Under the pieces are notes generated by a model. The model searched no databases. It was given only the letters and a program-made list of their open reading frames with translations, and was not told the DNA's origin. Below are positions 24,723 to 34,110 of a DNA stretch of 64,000 nucleotides, piece after piece. Source of the stretch: CAZJKE01 sp964546585 (GTDB lineage: Bacteria; Planctomycetota; Phycisphaerae; Phycisphaerales; SM1A02); the NCBI GenBank assembly GCA_964546585.1, contig CAZJKE010000008.1:1-64000 (forward strand), given 5' to 3'. A program made the position numbers and the translations under genes. The number at the start of each line of letters is the position of its first letter. Position 1 is the stretch's first letter.

Positions 24723-25189
24723 CACAACACTCCCTTGTGCAGCAGAATCTTGCATCCCCAAGCGAGCACAGCCACTCCGCAGAGCACAACAAACACGCGC
24801 GTCGTGTACCAGCGGTACAACGCGTGATGCAGGGGCCGGCCGGTGATCGCAATGATGATCGCAAACACCGCAATGGCTATCGTCGCAAACGCCAGAATCA
24901 ACCCAAACGGCTGGGCGACAAACGCCGAAGGAAGTTCGCCTCGCACGGTATGACTGAACGCGGTCGTCATGCCGCATGTCGGGCAGGGAACATCGGCAGC
25001 GGCGATCCAACCACATGAGGGTAGGCCAATCTGGCGGTGGGTCCCCACGCCTTCCACCGCAGGCCGCATCCAGAACGCCGCGAGAAGCACAGCAATCGCA
25101 CCGGCAGCCACCAGAAGCGCGCTTCCGCGCTGCGACACCGTGCCGCGGGGTTTGTCCGCCGGACCCATAGTGGCATCTGCCTCGCTCAT
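24722..25189 (-). CDS. DUF2752 family membrane protein
   Basis: A 155-residue membrane protein. Three hydrophobic spans are visible (about 20-40, 85-105 and 130-150). The family signature GLPSCGWI...DVPCPTCGMTTAF contains three cysteines and lies between the first two spans, at the membrane surface. The role of DUF2752 is not established; the CPxCG pair suggests metal or redox binding. It starts at ATG 25189, divergent from the M19 dipeptidase with 42 bases between, and leads the operon with the two lipoproteins. Confidence 0.82.
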   Translation of the reverse strand: MSEADATMGPADKPRGTVSQRGSALLVAAGAIAVLLAAFWMRPAVEGVGTHRQIGLPSCGWIAAADVPCPTCGMTTAFSHTVRGELPSAFVAQPFGLILAFATIAIAVFAIIIAITGRPLHHALYRWYTTRVFVVLCGVAVLAWGCKILLHKGVL

Positions 25190-25231
25190 CACACCCAAGG
25201 GTATCAGCCCGCGGCCTGCTACGCTGCTTGC

Positions 25232-26194
25232 ATGACCCTCCCTTGGATCGATGGCCATCTGGATCTGGCGTATCTGGAAGTCGCCGGCCGTGACCTCCTG
25301 CAACCTTGCGACGACCCCGCACTTGCCTGCATTTCCCTGCCGGATCTGGCCAGGAGCCCCGTCCGCATGGCCTTCGGCACCATATTCACGGAGCCGGGCT
25401 GCGAGGGACCATGGTGCTACGGAGATGCGGCTGAGGCGGCGTTCGCGGGACACCGGCAACTTGAAATCTACGAACGGCTGGAGAGCGTGGGGGCGGTCAC
25501 CATCTTGCGGGATGGGGCGGAGATTCCACCCCCGGAGCGGCCCCTTGGCCTCATTCTGCTCATGGAGGGCGCTGATCCGATCCGCGGTCCGGAAGATGTG
25601 TCATGGTGGCGAATGCGAGGATTGCGACTGGTCGGGCTCACCTGGTCGAGCGGCACGCGGTATGCCGGAGGAAACGCCAGCGGCGAAGGCATGACTGCTG
25701 AGGGACGTGACCTGGTTTCGGCACTCGATGCATCGGGCATCATGCATGACGCATCGCACTTGTCCGATGCCGCGTTCGACGACCTGCTCGCCTGCACTGA
25801 CACACGCATCGTCGCAACGCACTCCAACAGCCGCACGGTCCTTCGCGTGGACGACCAGCGGAACCTGCGAGATGATCACGCCAAGGAGATCATCCGGCGT
25901 GGCGGCGTCATCGGGTTGAATCTGTATGCGGGTTTCCTGTCGACAGATCACGAAGTGTCAATCGACGATTGCCTGCGGCACATCATGCACTTCTGCGACC
26001 TTGCCGGTAACGCTCGCCATGTCGCACTTGGGAGTGACTTTGACGGTGGATTCACACCTGAGTACCTTCCTCGTGAACTCAACCACCCGCGGAAGTTGAC
26101 TGATCTTCTCCATGCGCTTGCCAGTGCCGGCTTTGACGAGAGGGACCTTGCAGGGTTCACGCACGCCAACTGGCAACGTGCGCTTGCTTCCTGA
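25232..26194 (+). CDS. Membrane dipeptidase (renal dipeptidase, M19 family)
   Basis: A 320-residue zinc dipeptidase with the M19 TIM-barrel. Metal ligands are visible in order: DGHLDLAY (His and Asp), LLMEGAD (bridging Glu), DASHLSD and THSNSR (two His), and LGSDFDGG (Asp). In the family this cleaves L,D- or L,L-dipeptides including peptidoglycan-derived ones. There is no signal peptide, so it is cytoplasmic despite the family name. The ATG at 25232 opens directly on the first strand; the frame is open upstream without need. Confidence 0.92.
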   Translation: MTLPWIDGHLDLAYLEVAGRDLLQPCDDPALACISLPDLARSPVRMAFGTIFTEPGCEGPWCYGDAAEAAFAGHRQLEIYERLESVGAVTILRDGAEIPPPERPLGLILLMEGADPIRGPEDVSWWRMRGLRLVGLTWSSGTRYAGGNASGEGMTAEGRDLVSALDASGIMHDASHLSDAAFDDLLACTDTRIVATHSNSRTVLRVDDQRNLRDDHAKEIIRRGGVIGLNLYAGFLSTDHEVSIDDCLRHIMHFCDLAGNARHVALGSDFDGGFTPEYLPRELNHPRKLTDLLHALASAGFDERDLAGFTHANWQRALAS

Positions 26195-26209
26195 CCGCGG
26201 GGAGGCCTG

Positions 26210-27307
26210 TCAGTTCAATGCTGTACAGAAGGGACCACGGTGGCCATCCACCTCAACCTCAGTAAGGAGGTGCAACCGAATGCCCGAACCCTGCAAATCG
26301 GCCACGGATGCCGCATCATTCGTAAACAGATGCCGCGTCGGCGCTCGCTGCGCAGCCAACTGCACCCCGCCGCACGCCATCGCAATGAGTTCGCGATGCC
26401 GCTCAATCCAGGCTGCGACAATGCTCACCCCGCGAAGATCATCGGCACTGGCAAGCACATGTATGCCACCATCACCATCAAGGGCCAACTCCACCTCGGG
26501 CTGGTCCGGACACCGCACGGCCATCGGCACCAGCCCGGACACCTGACTGCATAAGGACGCGGCCGGCGAGGCAGCGATTGGCGCTTCCACGGGCTGGATG
26601 GGCGGCGTCGCGACCGGCTCCTCGATGGCCGCCTTCGCTGGCTCCACGGGTTCGCGCCTCAGATGATCGAACAACACTTCCACCGAATCGTTCCACGGCA
26701 GCGTCACTTCCGCCACAACTTCGCCCCCACTCCCCATCGCAGGAAGCGGAGGACCCGTGTCAATGTCTACTGACAACTGATGCCGAGCAGTCTGGACAAT
26801 GCGAGACGCGGCTTCACTGGATGATCGATCCTCCGCGCCGACGATCACCAGCCGAATCGGCGTCGACATCTGCCCACCACTGGTCATGTCCTTGAGGACC
26901 CGGTAGGCCCCCACGACCGCGGCCTGATCAGCACCGGAGAGGAGCGTCACGCGTCCCGCACCGCACGAGGACACATGTGACGGATCTGCTGCCAGCGGCT
27001 GCACAATCCAGAGCCCGGCCCGCTCTCCAACGGCCGAGCGCACATCCTCGATGCTCTGGCAATCGGCCAGCGACATGGTGCCACTACCAACAACAGCAAT
27101 GTCAATCGAGTCCTCCCGCATCCGAAGAAGTACCGCCATGCCACTGCCCGCCTCCCGCACCGCATACGGCACGAGCCACAGTCCACCCTGTACTGGCAGG
27201 TGGCCGGGAATGAGAAGTTCAATCATGCCACCGATGGCATCCGGTGTGTCATCCGTGGTCGTAAACAACTCGGCGAGCGATGCGTAGTCGTCACGGATGC
27301 CGGTCAT
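26210..27307 (-). CDS. Hypothetical protein coupled to ParA-like ATPase
   Basis: A 365-residue protein overlapping the end of the ParA gene by 17 bases. Residues 1-195 look like an alpha/beta domain with strands MAVLLRM, IDIAVVG, GLWIVQPL and IRLVIVGAED. Then follow a linker rich in Pro and Glu (EPVEPAKAAIEEPVATPPIQ) and a C-terminal alpha/beta domain (about 265-365) with LDGDGGIHVLASADD. I do not recognise either domain. Because it follows ParA so tightly, it may be its cargo or activator, in the way that CpaE- or MinD-type ATPases have partners. No parB or parS is evident. Confidence 0.6.
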   Translation of the reverse strand: MTGIRDDYASLAELFTTTDDTPDAIGGMIELLIPGHLPVQGGLWLVPYAVREAGSGMAVLLRMREDSIDIAVVGSGTMSLADCQSIEDVRSAVGERAGLWIVQPLAADPSHVSSCGAGRVTLLSGADQAAVVGAYRVLKDMTSGGQMSTPIRLVIVGAEDRSSSEAASRIVQTARHQLSVDIDTGPPLPAMGSGGEVVAEVTLPWNDSVEVLFDHLRREPVEPAKAAIEEPVATPPIQPVEAPIAASPAASLCSQVSGLVPMAVRCPDQPEVELALDGDGGIHVLASADDLRGVSIVAAWIERHRELIAMACGGVQLAAQRAPTRHLFTNDAASVADLQGSGIRLHLLTEVEVDGHRGPFCTALN

Positions 27308-28229
27308 TGCGCTCCTGCTCCGGTGCAATTCTCGCAAGCACTGATCGATCGGGACGCTCCGTCGACCGCACGCTGAACTGCTCCATCCGCCGAGCGATCT
27401 CAGCGGCACGCCCCTCCGTTCCTCTAGCCTCGACATGCACAATTGGCTGGGGCGGACGCCCTATGTCCTCCAACCAGTCAGCGAGATGTTCGAAATCCCG
27501 CTCGGCCTCACTCCCAGGTGCGAATTCGATCACCGGCTGCCCGAAACTGACGGCCTCTCTGAGCGTTTCGTGTTCCCGAATGATGACCGGCGCAACCTCG
27601 TCACCAAACGACTCGTGAAGTCTCTGCAAGAGCGTCCTCGCAAGCGGGGACGGTCGGTGCAACGACGGCAGGATGTGACACGGAATGTGTCTGCCAACGC
27701 GGGCAATCGACGCCGCAATCGTCTTCCGCTGCCGTCTTGCACCTCGCAGCGAAAAGTAGCCCGTCTCCACCGGCACAATCGCCTCCGTTGCCGCCCGCAG
27801 CGCATTGAAGGTCAACAGGCCGATGTTCGGCGGGCAGTCAATGAAGCAGTAGTCGAATCTACCATGCATCACACCCAGCAAACTCTCAAGGCGACGGTCT
27901 CGGTCCGGCATGCTGTGCAGGCCGCCGCCGGGTGCCTCCAGCGCCGTCAGCATCATCGTGCTCGGGGCAAGGTCGAGATTCCGGTTGACTTGCCAAAGCA
28001 GCGACGTCACATCGAGCGATGCATGATCGGCCACAAGCGCGTCGCCGACGCTCACATCGATGCGTTCCTCGGGAACGCCCAGACCCGCCGCGCAATGCGA
28101 CTGGGGGTCCATGTCGATGAGCAGGGTCCGAATCCCACGCTTCGCAGCGACAGCCGCCAGGTTTATGGCTGTTGTGGTCTTCCCGCAGCCGCCTTTCTGA
28201 TTGACGATGGCGAAGACGCGCACAATCAT
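27291..28229 (-). CDS. ParA/MinD-family ATPase
   Basis: A 312-residue deviant-Walker ATPase. KGGCGKTTTAINLAA (12-26) carries the signature lysine, LLIDMDPQSH follows near 37, and DYCFIDCPPNIGLLTFNAL is switch II. These features place it with ParA/Soj-like positioning ATPases. The C-terminal 50 residues, after VEFAPGSEAERDFEHLADWL, are basic and not part of the usual fold. It lacks a helix-turn-helix, so it is not a plasmid ParA with its own repressor domain. It probably positions protein cargo or chromosome, working with the coupled downstream gene. Confidence 0.88.
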   Translation of the reverse strand: MIVRVFAIVNQKGGCGKTTTAINLAAVAAKRGIRTLLIDMDPQSHCAAGLGVPEERIDVSVGDALVADHASLDVTSLLWQVNRNLDLAPSTMMLTALEAPGGGLHSMPDRDRRLESLLGVMHGRFDYCFIDCPPNIGLLTFNALRAATEAIVPVETGYFSLRGARRQRKTIAASIARVGRHIPCHILPSLHRPSPLARTLLQRLHESFGDEVAPVIIREHETLREAVSFGQPVIEFAPGSEAERDFEHLADWLEDIGRPPQPIVHVEARGTEGRAAEIARRMEQFSVRSTERPDRSVLARIAPEQERNDRHP

Positions 28230-28307
28230 CCTCTCTTGTTACGGGCTGCGAGACGACGCACGCCCTCCGCCCCGTTTATCGGAACCTCAAGGGCAACCGC
28301 TTGAAAC

Positions 28308-29807
28308 TCAGGGCCGCACCGCCTCATACAGCCTCGCCCACCGCGGTAGAGAAGACTCGCCGCCGTCCGGTCGGAGCCGCTCCTGGTAGAGCAGGCGAAC
28401 CTGCCACTTCGCTCCCATTTCTTCGGGCAATTCCGCCACTGATTCCCCCTCGCCAGAGGCGATGAAGAGGCGGCTCAGCGGCATGCTGGCGATCTCCGCC
28501 GTGGTGGCTCGCCGATCGATCCCCCCGCCAAGGACCTCCGGAAGATGGGTCCCACCAAGGCGGACCAGATACAGCGGCTCGTCCTGAATCATCTGGTCAA
28601 CGTGCGAGGCAAACCTCGAAAGACCGGGCCCGAACATGGGTGAAGGTGCTGATGACTGGCGAGCATTCGTCAGCGCCATCGTTCCCAACACGGCAACCGC
28701 CGCGACCGGTACTGCCACGCGGCCAATACGCCGCCACCAAGGTGCCTGCAACAACGTCCAAGCAACCAGCAGCGATGCCGGGGCATACATGGACGCAATG
28801 TAATCTGCCCGCTTGCCCGCGCTCAGCGAAAAGAACACGATGATCACACCACCGTAGATGCACGCGCTCCGAAGCAATCGGATCAGTGGCTGTGTGCGAT
28901 CGGCCCGCCACAACGCACCAATCCCTGCGATCGCCACGATCGACCAGGGTAGAAATCGCACCACCGCGTAGAAAGGCATGTGGAACAACCCAAGTACCAG
29001 ATCCACCGGGCCTCGAACGCTGCCCTCCGGGCCAGTTCCGGTCACGCGGCCGTAGATCTCGTTGAACCAGAGTTCATCACGAAGATGACCCGCGTCGATC
29101 CACCAGACCCCAACGATCCAACTGGCCGCCACGAGCACCACTGCAGGAACCCCGATGGACCAGCAAAGTCTTGCCGCGTCCGACCAGGATGTGCCGCCCC
29201 ATCGGGCCATCGCCGGCACTGCCAGCATCAGTGCAAGAACCGGCGGTCCCTTGGCCAGCACGGCGCCTGCGGCTGCGATCCAGAAGGCAGCGATGAGCCA
29301 GCGGCGGCGCGCGCCACACACCGGAAACAACAACACCATCGTCGCCGACAACCATCCAACATCCAACAGCAGCGTCAGCACCATGTCCGGACGCGCCAGG
29401 TAACCAAGTTTGAACATCGGATAGCAACACACCAACACGATGCCAGCGATCGAGCCGAGCATTCGGCGTGGCGTGTCCAACCGGTTTCCGACAACCACGA
29501 CCATCAGCCACAGGAGCAGGAGCGCGGTGATGCTGGGCACCTTGTGGGCAAGATCGGAAACCGGCCCGAAGATCGTGACCGACGGTACGGCCAGCCAGTT
29601 GTACAGCGGCGGCTTGGTTGCGGCGTGGCCATTGGGCTCGCGAGGGAGAATCCAGTGCTCGCCTCCGTGGGCAACGATGTCGATCGTGTAGGCAATGGTC
29701 CGCGGCTGGGTCTGGTCCCAGAGATCCGACGGGCCAAGTACCCGGGCGAGAACCACTGCACAGAGGGCCGCAATCGATGCGACGATCCACCACCGCCGCT
29801 CGCTCAC
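28308..29807 (-). CDS. Glycosyltransferase family 39 (ArnT/PMT-like)
   Basis: A 499-residue integral membrane protein with about ten to twelve spans. The first periplasmic loop contains DLWDQTQPRTIAYTIDI and GHAATKPPLYNWL, the Asp and Lys-Pro-Pro-Leu pattern of ArnT-type enzymes, which transfer a sugar from a polyprenyl phosphate to lipid A or proteins. I used the GTG at 29807 (GTGA overlap with aroB); an ATG at 29831 is possible. The C-terminal 110 residues form a soluble domain. Substrate unknown; lipid A is attractive because a PagL-like protein lies nearby. Confidence 0.85.
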   Translation of the reverse strand: MSERRWWIVASIAALCAVVLARVLGPSDLWDQTQPRTIAYTIDIVAHGGEHWILPREPNGHAATKPPLYNWLAVPSVTIFGPVSDLAHKVPSITALLLLWLMVVVVGNRLDTPRRMLGSIAGIVLVCCYPMFKLGYLARPDMVLTLLLDVGWLSATMVLLFPVCGARRRWLIAAFWIAAAGAVLAKGPPVLALMLAVPAMARWGGTSWSDAARLCWSIGVPAVVLVAASWIVGVWWIDAGHLRDELWFNEIYGRVTGTGPEGSVRGPVDLVLGLFHMPFYAVVRFLPWSIVAIAGIGALWRADRTQPLIRLLRSACIYGGVIIVFFSLSAGKRADYIASMYAPASLLVAWTLLQAPWWRRIGRVAVPVAAVAVLGTMALTNARQSSAPSPMFGPGLSRFASHVDQMIQDEPLYLVRLGGTHLPEVLGGGIDRRATTAEIASMPLSRLFIASGEGESVAELPEEMGAKWQVRLLYQERLRPDGGESSLPRWARLYEAVRP

Positions 29808-30928
29808 GCGAGCGCCCCGACCGCCTGCCACGCTGCCTCGATACCACGGGCGAGCGAAGACGCTTGACTCGCGTCAACAAGTTCGACACCACACACGCCA
29901 GGAAGCGCAACGCGGAGTTCGCCGCCTCTGGTCTTCTTGTCCATCGCCATGAGCGCGGCGAGATCCCTCGCCGGAACAGGCTGCGGCACTTCGGTCGGTA
30001 ATCCCATTGACGAAAGCAGCGATGCAACGCGGTCCGCCATTTCCGCAGGCAGCAGATCCAGTTCGACACCGCAGGCCGCAGCGGCGACCAGCCCGATCGA
30101 TACGGCTTCGCCGTGCATCAAGTCCAGCTCCTTCATGGGCTCGATAGCATGACCAAAGGTGTGGCCGAGATTGAGGACTTCTCTCTTTCCAGACTCCCGC
30201 TCATCGGAAGCGACGATGTCCGCCTTGATCGATGCACTTCGGGTCACAAGGTCTATCAAACATGCTGTGTCCCTGTCCAGAATCGCCGTGACATGGTTCT
30301 CCAGGAATGCCATGAGACCATTGTCGCCGAGCATCGCGTGTTTGACGCACTCGGCGAGACCGCAGCGAAACTGCCGGTCGTCAAGCGTAGAGAGCGTGTC
30401 GACATCCGCTACTACCAACTTCGGTTGCCAGAATGCACCGGCCATGTTCTTCGCCATTGCCGTCGATGCGTCCCCACGCGACACCGGTAGATTGATTCCT
30501 GTCTTGCCGCCGATTGAGGCGTCCACCATCGCCAGGAGCGTGGTAGGTACCTGCATCAGCGGAACGCCGCGCATGAAGGTCGCTGCGGCGAAACCCGCCA
30601 GGTCGCCCGTAATGCCGCCGCCCATGGCAATGACAGGCGTCGAACGATCACACCCCGCATCCAACATCGCCGTCCAGATCGCCTGCACCGCCTGGGTGCT
30701 CTTTCGTTCCTCCCTCGCCAAGACGTCGCAGGATGCCACATCGAAGTGTCCGTTCAACGCCGCCTCCGCAACCGGACCATGTGTGTCGAGGATGGCCGTA
30801 TCGATGGCCAGAAGGCAGGCCTGGGCGGCGGCCCGATTCGCGGTCAAAGCACCAAGGTCCTTCAGGATTCCCGAGGCAACGAGAATCTCGTAGGACCGCT
30901 CGCCCAGATGCACTGGCACGCACTTCAC
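29804..30928 (-). CDS. aroB: 3-dehydroquinate synthase
   Basis: A 374-residue cytoplasmic shikimate-pathway enzyme converting DAHP to 3-dehydroquinate with NAD and zinc. AMGGGITGDLAGFAAATFMR and VPTTLLAMVDASIGGKTGIN are the conserved NAD and substrate loops, and LNLGHTFGHAIE holds the zinc histidines. Length is normal. The ATG overlaps the upstream membrane-protein stop as ATGA and its own stop overlaps the GT39 start as GTGA, so three genes are coupled. Other aro genes are not in the window. Confidence 0.96.
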   Translation of the reverse strand: MKCVPVHLGERSYEILVASGILKDLGALTANRAAAQACLLAIDTAILDTHGPVAEAALNGHFDVASCDVLAREERKSTQAVQAIWTAMLDAGCDRSTPVIAMGGGITGDLAGFAAATFMRGVPLMQVPTTLLAMVDASIGGKTGINLPVSRGDASTAMAKNMAGAFWQPKLVVADVDTLSTLDDRQFRCGLAECVKHAMLGDNGLMAFLENHVTAILDRDTACLIDLVTRSASIKADIVASDERESGKREVLNLGHTFGHAIEPMKELDLMHGEAVSIGLVAAAACGVELDLLPAEMADRVASLLSSMGLPTEVPQPVPARDLAALMAMDKKTRGGELRVALPGVCGVELVDASQASSLARGIEAAWQAVGALA

Positions 30929-31647
30929 AAATCGGCCCCCGCGCGAGTGTGGAGTTCGGCAAGCGCATCGGCCGGATCATCCGGCAGTTCGGTACATGCA
31001 TCCTCGGCGGCGTTCATCACATCCCCGCTGGTCCAAGGTACTCGCACGCGGCGGGGTTTCTTCGCTCGGCGCGACCATGCAAGAACCAACATGAAGAGTG
31101 TGAACGCTGACACCATGGCCAGCGGCACAACCCAGCCAAGTGGCGGCAAGGTGCTTCCGCCGGTTGTGGCAAGGGCGCCAGCCGGGGCGACAAAGGCGGC
31201 GAAGGGACGCTCGACCCCATCGCGACCTCGAAGTGTCATCACCTTGTAGAAGCGGCCGGGCACCTGCACAAAGCCACCCAGCGGCATCGCGTCTTCCCCC
31301 GCATCGACGACATACACGGCCATGGCAGTGTCACCATCACGCACAAACCACTCCACCACATCGCCCCAGGGAGAACCGAGGCGATGCTGCTGCTCGAGGT
31401 GTCCCGCGACCGTCACCAAGTCACCGCGAAAGGCCGCCGGATCGCTGATCATGGCATGTACATTGGCAGCCGGCGCTTCTTCGTTCCCTTTCGGCCAGCG
31501 TCGAACATGGTCGACCAGCGCCGCAAAGCCCTCGTCCCGCGAGTCAACGCCATCCTTCACCGCTGAGAGTCGCTGCCACTCCCCCTCGCTCAAAGGCGGG
31601 ATAGCCATCGCCATCTGCATCACCACAACAACAGCGACTTCGAACAT
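30925..31647 (-). CDS. Membrane-anchored protein with OB-like exported domain
   Basis: A 240-residue protein. The ATG at 31647 opens a signal-like segment (MFEVAVVVVMQMAMAIPPL). A soluble beta-rich domain follows with RGDLVTVAGHLEQQHRLGSP, which resembles an OB-fold or ResA-like start. Then comes a single clear membrane span (LGWVVPLAMVSAFTLFMLVLAW, about 170-195) and a basic, then acidic cytoplasmic tail. I do not recognise the family. First gene of the string with aroB. Confidence 0.6.
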   Translation of the reverse strand: MFEVAVVVVMQMAMAIPPLSEGEWQRLSAVKDGVDSRDEGFAALVDHVRRWPKGNEEAPAANVHAMISDPAAFRGDLVTVAGHLEQQHRLGSPWGDVVEWFVRDGDTAMAVYVVDAGEDAMPLGGFVQVPGRFYKVMTLRGRDGVERPFAAFVAPAGALATTGGSTLPPLGWVVPLAMVSAFTLFMLVLAWSRRAKKPRRVRVPWTSGDVMNAAEDACTELPDDPADALAELHTRAGADL

Positions 31648-31706
31648 GTTTGGAGGATACCGCACCCCTTGTGAACCGGAGTGGTATCATCCCCCGCCTT
31701 GGGTCA

Positions 31707-31781
31707 GACCCCATCGTCTAGTCAGGTCTAGGACATCAGGTTTTCATCCTGAAGACAGGGGTTCGAATCCCCTTGGGGTCG
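31707..31781 (+). tRNA. tRNA-Glu (anticodon TTC)
   Basis: A 75-base cloverleaf. The acceptor arms are GACCCCA (31707-31713) and TGGGGTC (31774-31780) with discriminator G. The anticodon arm is TCAGG-TTTTCAT-CCTGA with anticodon TTC, reading GAA/GAG, and the T arm is AGGGGTTCGAATCCCCT. CCA is not encoded. It sits alone between a minus-strand operon and the PagL-like gene. Confidence 0.97.
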
Positions 31782-31857
31782 TTGGAATCACAGTCCCCTC
31801 TCCAGAGCCGGAGAGGGATTCAGCCTCCACACAGCGCACCCCCCGGAGACGGCAACC

Positions 31858-32478
31858 ATGCCCCTCATCCCCACGCTCCTTCTTGCAGCCACAACCACCA
31901 CTGCGGATCCCGCCGGCCTGCTCGCCGCCGCCTCACCTGACCTCCCCTCGATGGCCGCATTGGTCGCCCAGACGGCAGCCCCCGAAACCGAGGAACCGGC
32001 GGTCGGCTGGGGAACCAGGGACTCATGGCGATGGGCGATTCACGGCGGATATGCCTGGGATGTCAAGCGAAGTGAGAACACGCTGGGTCTCATCGGTGTC
32101 GAGTTCGACTACTTCCTTGAGGACAACCTCAGCCTCGACTTCGGATTCAACGTCCTCGGTGTGGATCAGCGAGGCGACAACGCAACTGGCGCAAACTTCA
32201 CGCTGCAGTTGCGGTGGCACTTCGCGGCAAGAGAAGATTGGTCAATGTTCATCGAAGGCGGAGCAGGTCTCTTGTGGACAAGCGAAAATGTGCCGATTGG
32301 CGGCTCGGAGTTCAACTTCACCCCGCAGGCTGGCCTTGGCATGTCAATTGACGCGGGCTCCCAACGACGATGGCTCATCGGCGTCCGCTGGCATCACATC
32401 TCCAACGCCAGCCTCTACGACACCAATCCAGGCCGCGACAGCATCATGCTATGGACCGGATTGAGTTTTCCGTTTTGA
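31858..32478 (+). CDS. PagL-like lipid A deacylase (outer-membrane beta-barrel)
   Basis: A 206-residue protein. An N-terminal signal-like region rich in Ala and Thr (about 1-40) is followed by alternating beta strands and the C-terminal motif RWHHISNASLYDTNPGRDS (His180, Ser182). This is the active-site signature of PagL, which removes the 3-O acyl chain of lipid A. The final FPF fits an outer-membrane barrel ending in Phe. A diderm with lipid A is implied. Alternatives are other acyloxyacyl-hydrolase-like barrels of the same fold. Confidence 0.8.
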   Translation: MPLIPTLLLAATTTTADPAGLLAAASPDLPSMAALVAQTAAPETEEPAVGWGTRDSWRWAIHGGYAWDVKRSENTLGLIGVEFDYFLEDNLSLDFGFNVLGVDQRGDNATGANFTLQLRWHFAAREDWSMFIEGGAGLLWTSENVPIGGSEFNFTPQAGLGMSIDAGSQRRWLIGVRWHHISNASLYDTNPGRDSIMLWTGLSFPF

Positions 32479-32493
32479 GAGGTGTCGGACAGC

Positions 32494-33747
32494 CTACTCC
32501 GCGCGGCCAAACACGATCGACACATTGTGTCCACCGAAACCGAACGAGTTGTTGAGTGCAATGGACACATCGCGTTCCTGCGCCTCGTGTGCAACAAAGT
32601 CCAGATCGAATCCATCATCGGGATTGTCCAGGTTGATTGTTGGCGGCAGAGTGCCGTGATAGAGCGCTTTGACAACCGCCATTGATTCCAGACCACCCGC
32701 AGCACCAAGTGTGTGCCCGGTCGTCGACTTGGTCGAACTCATGGCCAGCGATGACGCATGATCGCCAAACAGCCCCTTGACAGCGGTCACCTCCGCGGCA
32801 TCCCCGAGCGGTGTCGAAGTGCCATGGGCGTTGATGTACCCGACTTCTTCGCGTTGCACACCGGCACTCTTGAGAGCGATCTTCATGGCCATGCGGGCGC
32901 CAGTGCCTTCTTCGTCCGGAGCGGCGATATGCCCGGCATCGCCGGTCAGTCCGTAGCCGAGAATCTCGGCATAGATGTTCGCGCCGCGAGCCTTGGCATG
33001 CTCCAACTCCTCGATGGCCAATACCGCTGCACCTTCCGCAAGCACGAAGCCATCGCGATCACGGTCAAATGGGCGGGACGCCCGCGTCGGTTCATCGCAC
33101 CTGCGAGACAGCGCCTTCATCGCGGTAAATGATCCTATGCAGACCGGTGAAACCGCTGCTTCCGCGCCGCCCGCGAGAATGAAGTCCGCTTGATTGCCCG
33201 CGATAAATGAATACGCCTCCGCAATGGCATGGCCGCCTGTTGCACAGGCGGTTGCAGGAGCCGAGTTCACGCCACGAAGATTGAACCTGATGGAAACGTT
33301 CCCGGCGCAGGCGTTCACCATCAGCCGCGGCACTGTAAATGGACTCATGCGACGCACGCCGCGATGCAGGAGCGTGCCGTGTCCCTGCTCGAATGTCTGA
33401 ATGCCTCCGATGCCCGAGCCGATGACAACACCGCGGCGATAGGGGTCACCATGTTCGATGTCCAGCCCGCAATCCTCCATCGCCTCGATTGCAGCCCAGA
33501 GGCCCAGTAAAGAAAACCTGTCAGATCGCTTGATGTCCGTTCGGTCGAGTTTCTCGGTCGGGTCCCAATCGCGTGCTTCGCCGGCAATTGTCACCAGCCA
33601 CTGGTCATCCTGCTCGAAACAGGTGATGGGGCCAATGCCCGACCGACCTTGAATCAGGCCATCCCAGGTGGTTGCAACATCATTGCCGAGGTCGGTTATG
33701 ACACCGAGCCCGGTCACGACGACACGGCGTTGTCCGGAACTGGACAT
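32494..33747 (-). CDS. fabF: 3-oxoacyl-ACP synthase II
   Basis: A 417-residue condensing enzyme for fatty acid elongation. The Cys-His-His triad is visible: ATACATGGHA (Cys), INAHGTSTPLGD (His) and STKSTTGHTLGAAGG (His and the Lys before it). Length and start (MSSSGQRRVVVTGLGVIT) are typical. It is the last gene of the rpmF-plsX-fab cluster and 41 bases after acpP, the carrier of its substrate. Confidence 0.96.
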   Translation of the reverse strand: MSSSGQRRVVVTGLGVITDLGNDVATTWDGLIQGRSGIGPITCFEQDDQWLVTIAGEARDWDPTEKLDRTDIKRSDRFSLLGLWAAIEAMEDCGLDIEHGDPYRRGVVIGSGIGGIQTFEQGHGTLLHRGVRRMSPFTVPRLMVNACAGNVSIRFNLRGVNSAPATACATGGHAIAEAYSFIAGNQADFILAGGAEAAVSPVCIGSFTAMKALSRRCDEPTRASRPFDRDRDGFVLAEGAAVLAIEELEHAKARGANIYAEILGYGLTGDAGHIAAPDEEGTGARMAMKIALKSAGVQREEVGYINAHGTSTPLGDAAEVTAVKGLFGDHASSLAMSSTKSTTGHTLGAAGGLESMAVVKALYHGTLPPTINLDNPDDGFDLDFVAHEAQERDVSIALNNSFGFGGHNVSIVFGRAE

Positions 33748-33788
33748 GGATCAGTGCTGGCCAGCGGTGGTGAAGACCGCTGGTGCGC

Positions 33789-34037
33789 TCAGTCGCCCTT
33801 GGAGTGCCCGAGCACGAACTCGATGGCCTGACCCACCGTTTGAATCTTCTCGGCTTCCTCATCAGGAATCGATGTCGAGAAGACATCCTCAAGCTCCATC
33901 ACGAGCTCGACGGTGTCAAGGCTGTCGGCGTTGAGGTCGTTGGTAAAACTGGACTCTCGCGTAATGTCGCCTTTGTCCACGCCGAGCTGCTGGGCAACCA
34001 GGTCCATTACCTTGGCTTCAATTTCGGCTTCCGTCAC
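33789..34037 (-). CDS. acpP: Acyl carrier protein
   Basis: An 82-residue acidic carrier. The phosphopantetheine site is NADSLDTVELVMELED with Ser39. It carries the growing acyl chain among the Fab enzymes encoded around it, between fabG and fabF as in most bacteria. The 73-base gap to fabG is one of the larger spaces in this run and could hold an internal promoter for the very abundant ACP. Confidence 0.97.
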   Translation of the reverse strand: MTEAEIEAKVMDLVAQQLGVDKGDITRESSFTNDLNADSLDTVELVMELEDVFSTSIPDEEAEKIQTVGQAIEFVLGHSKGD

Positions 34038-34110
34038 GATCAGGGTCTCCTTGGGGCCCCATACTGGGGGGTTCGGGCACTATATCCGCTCCGCGGCTCT
34101 GCCGCACGTT

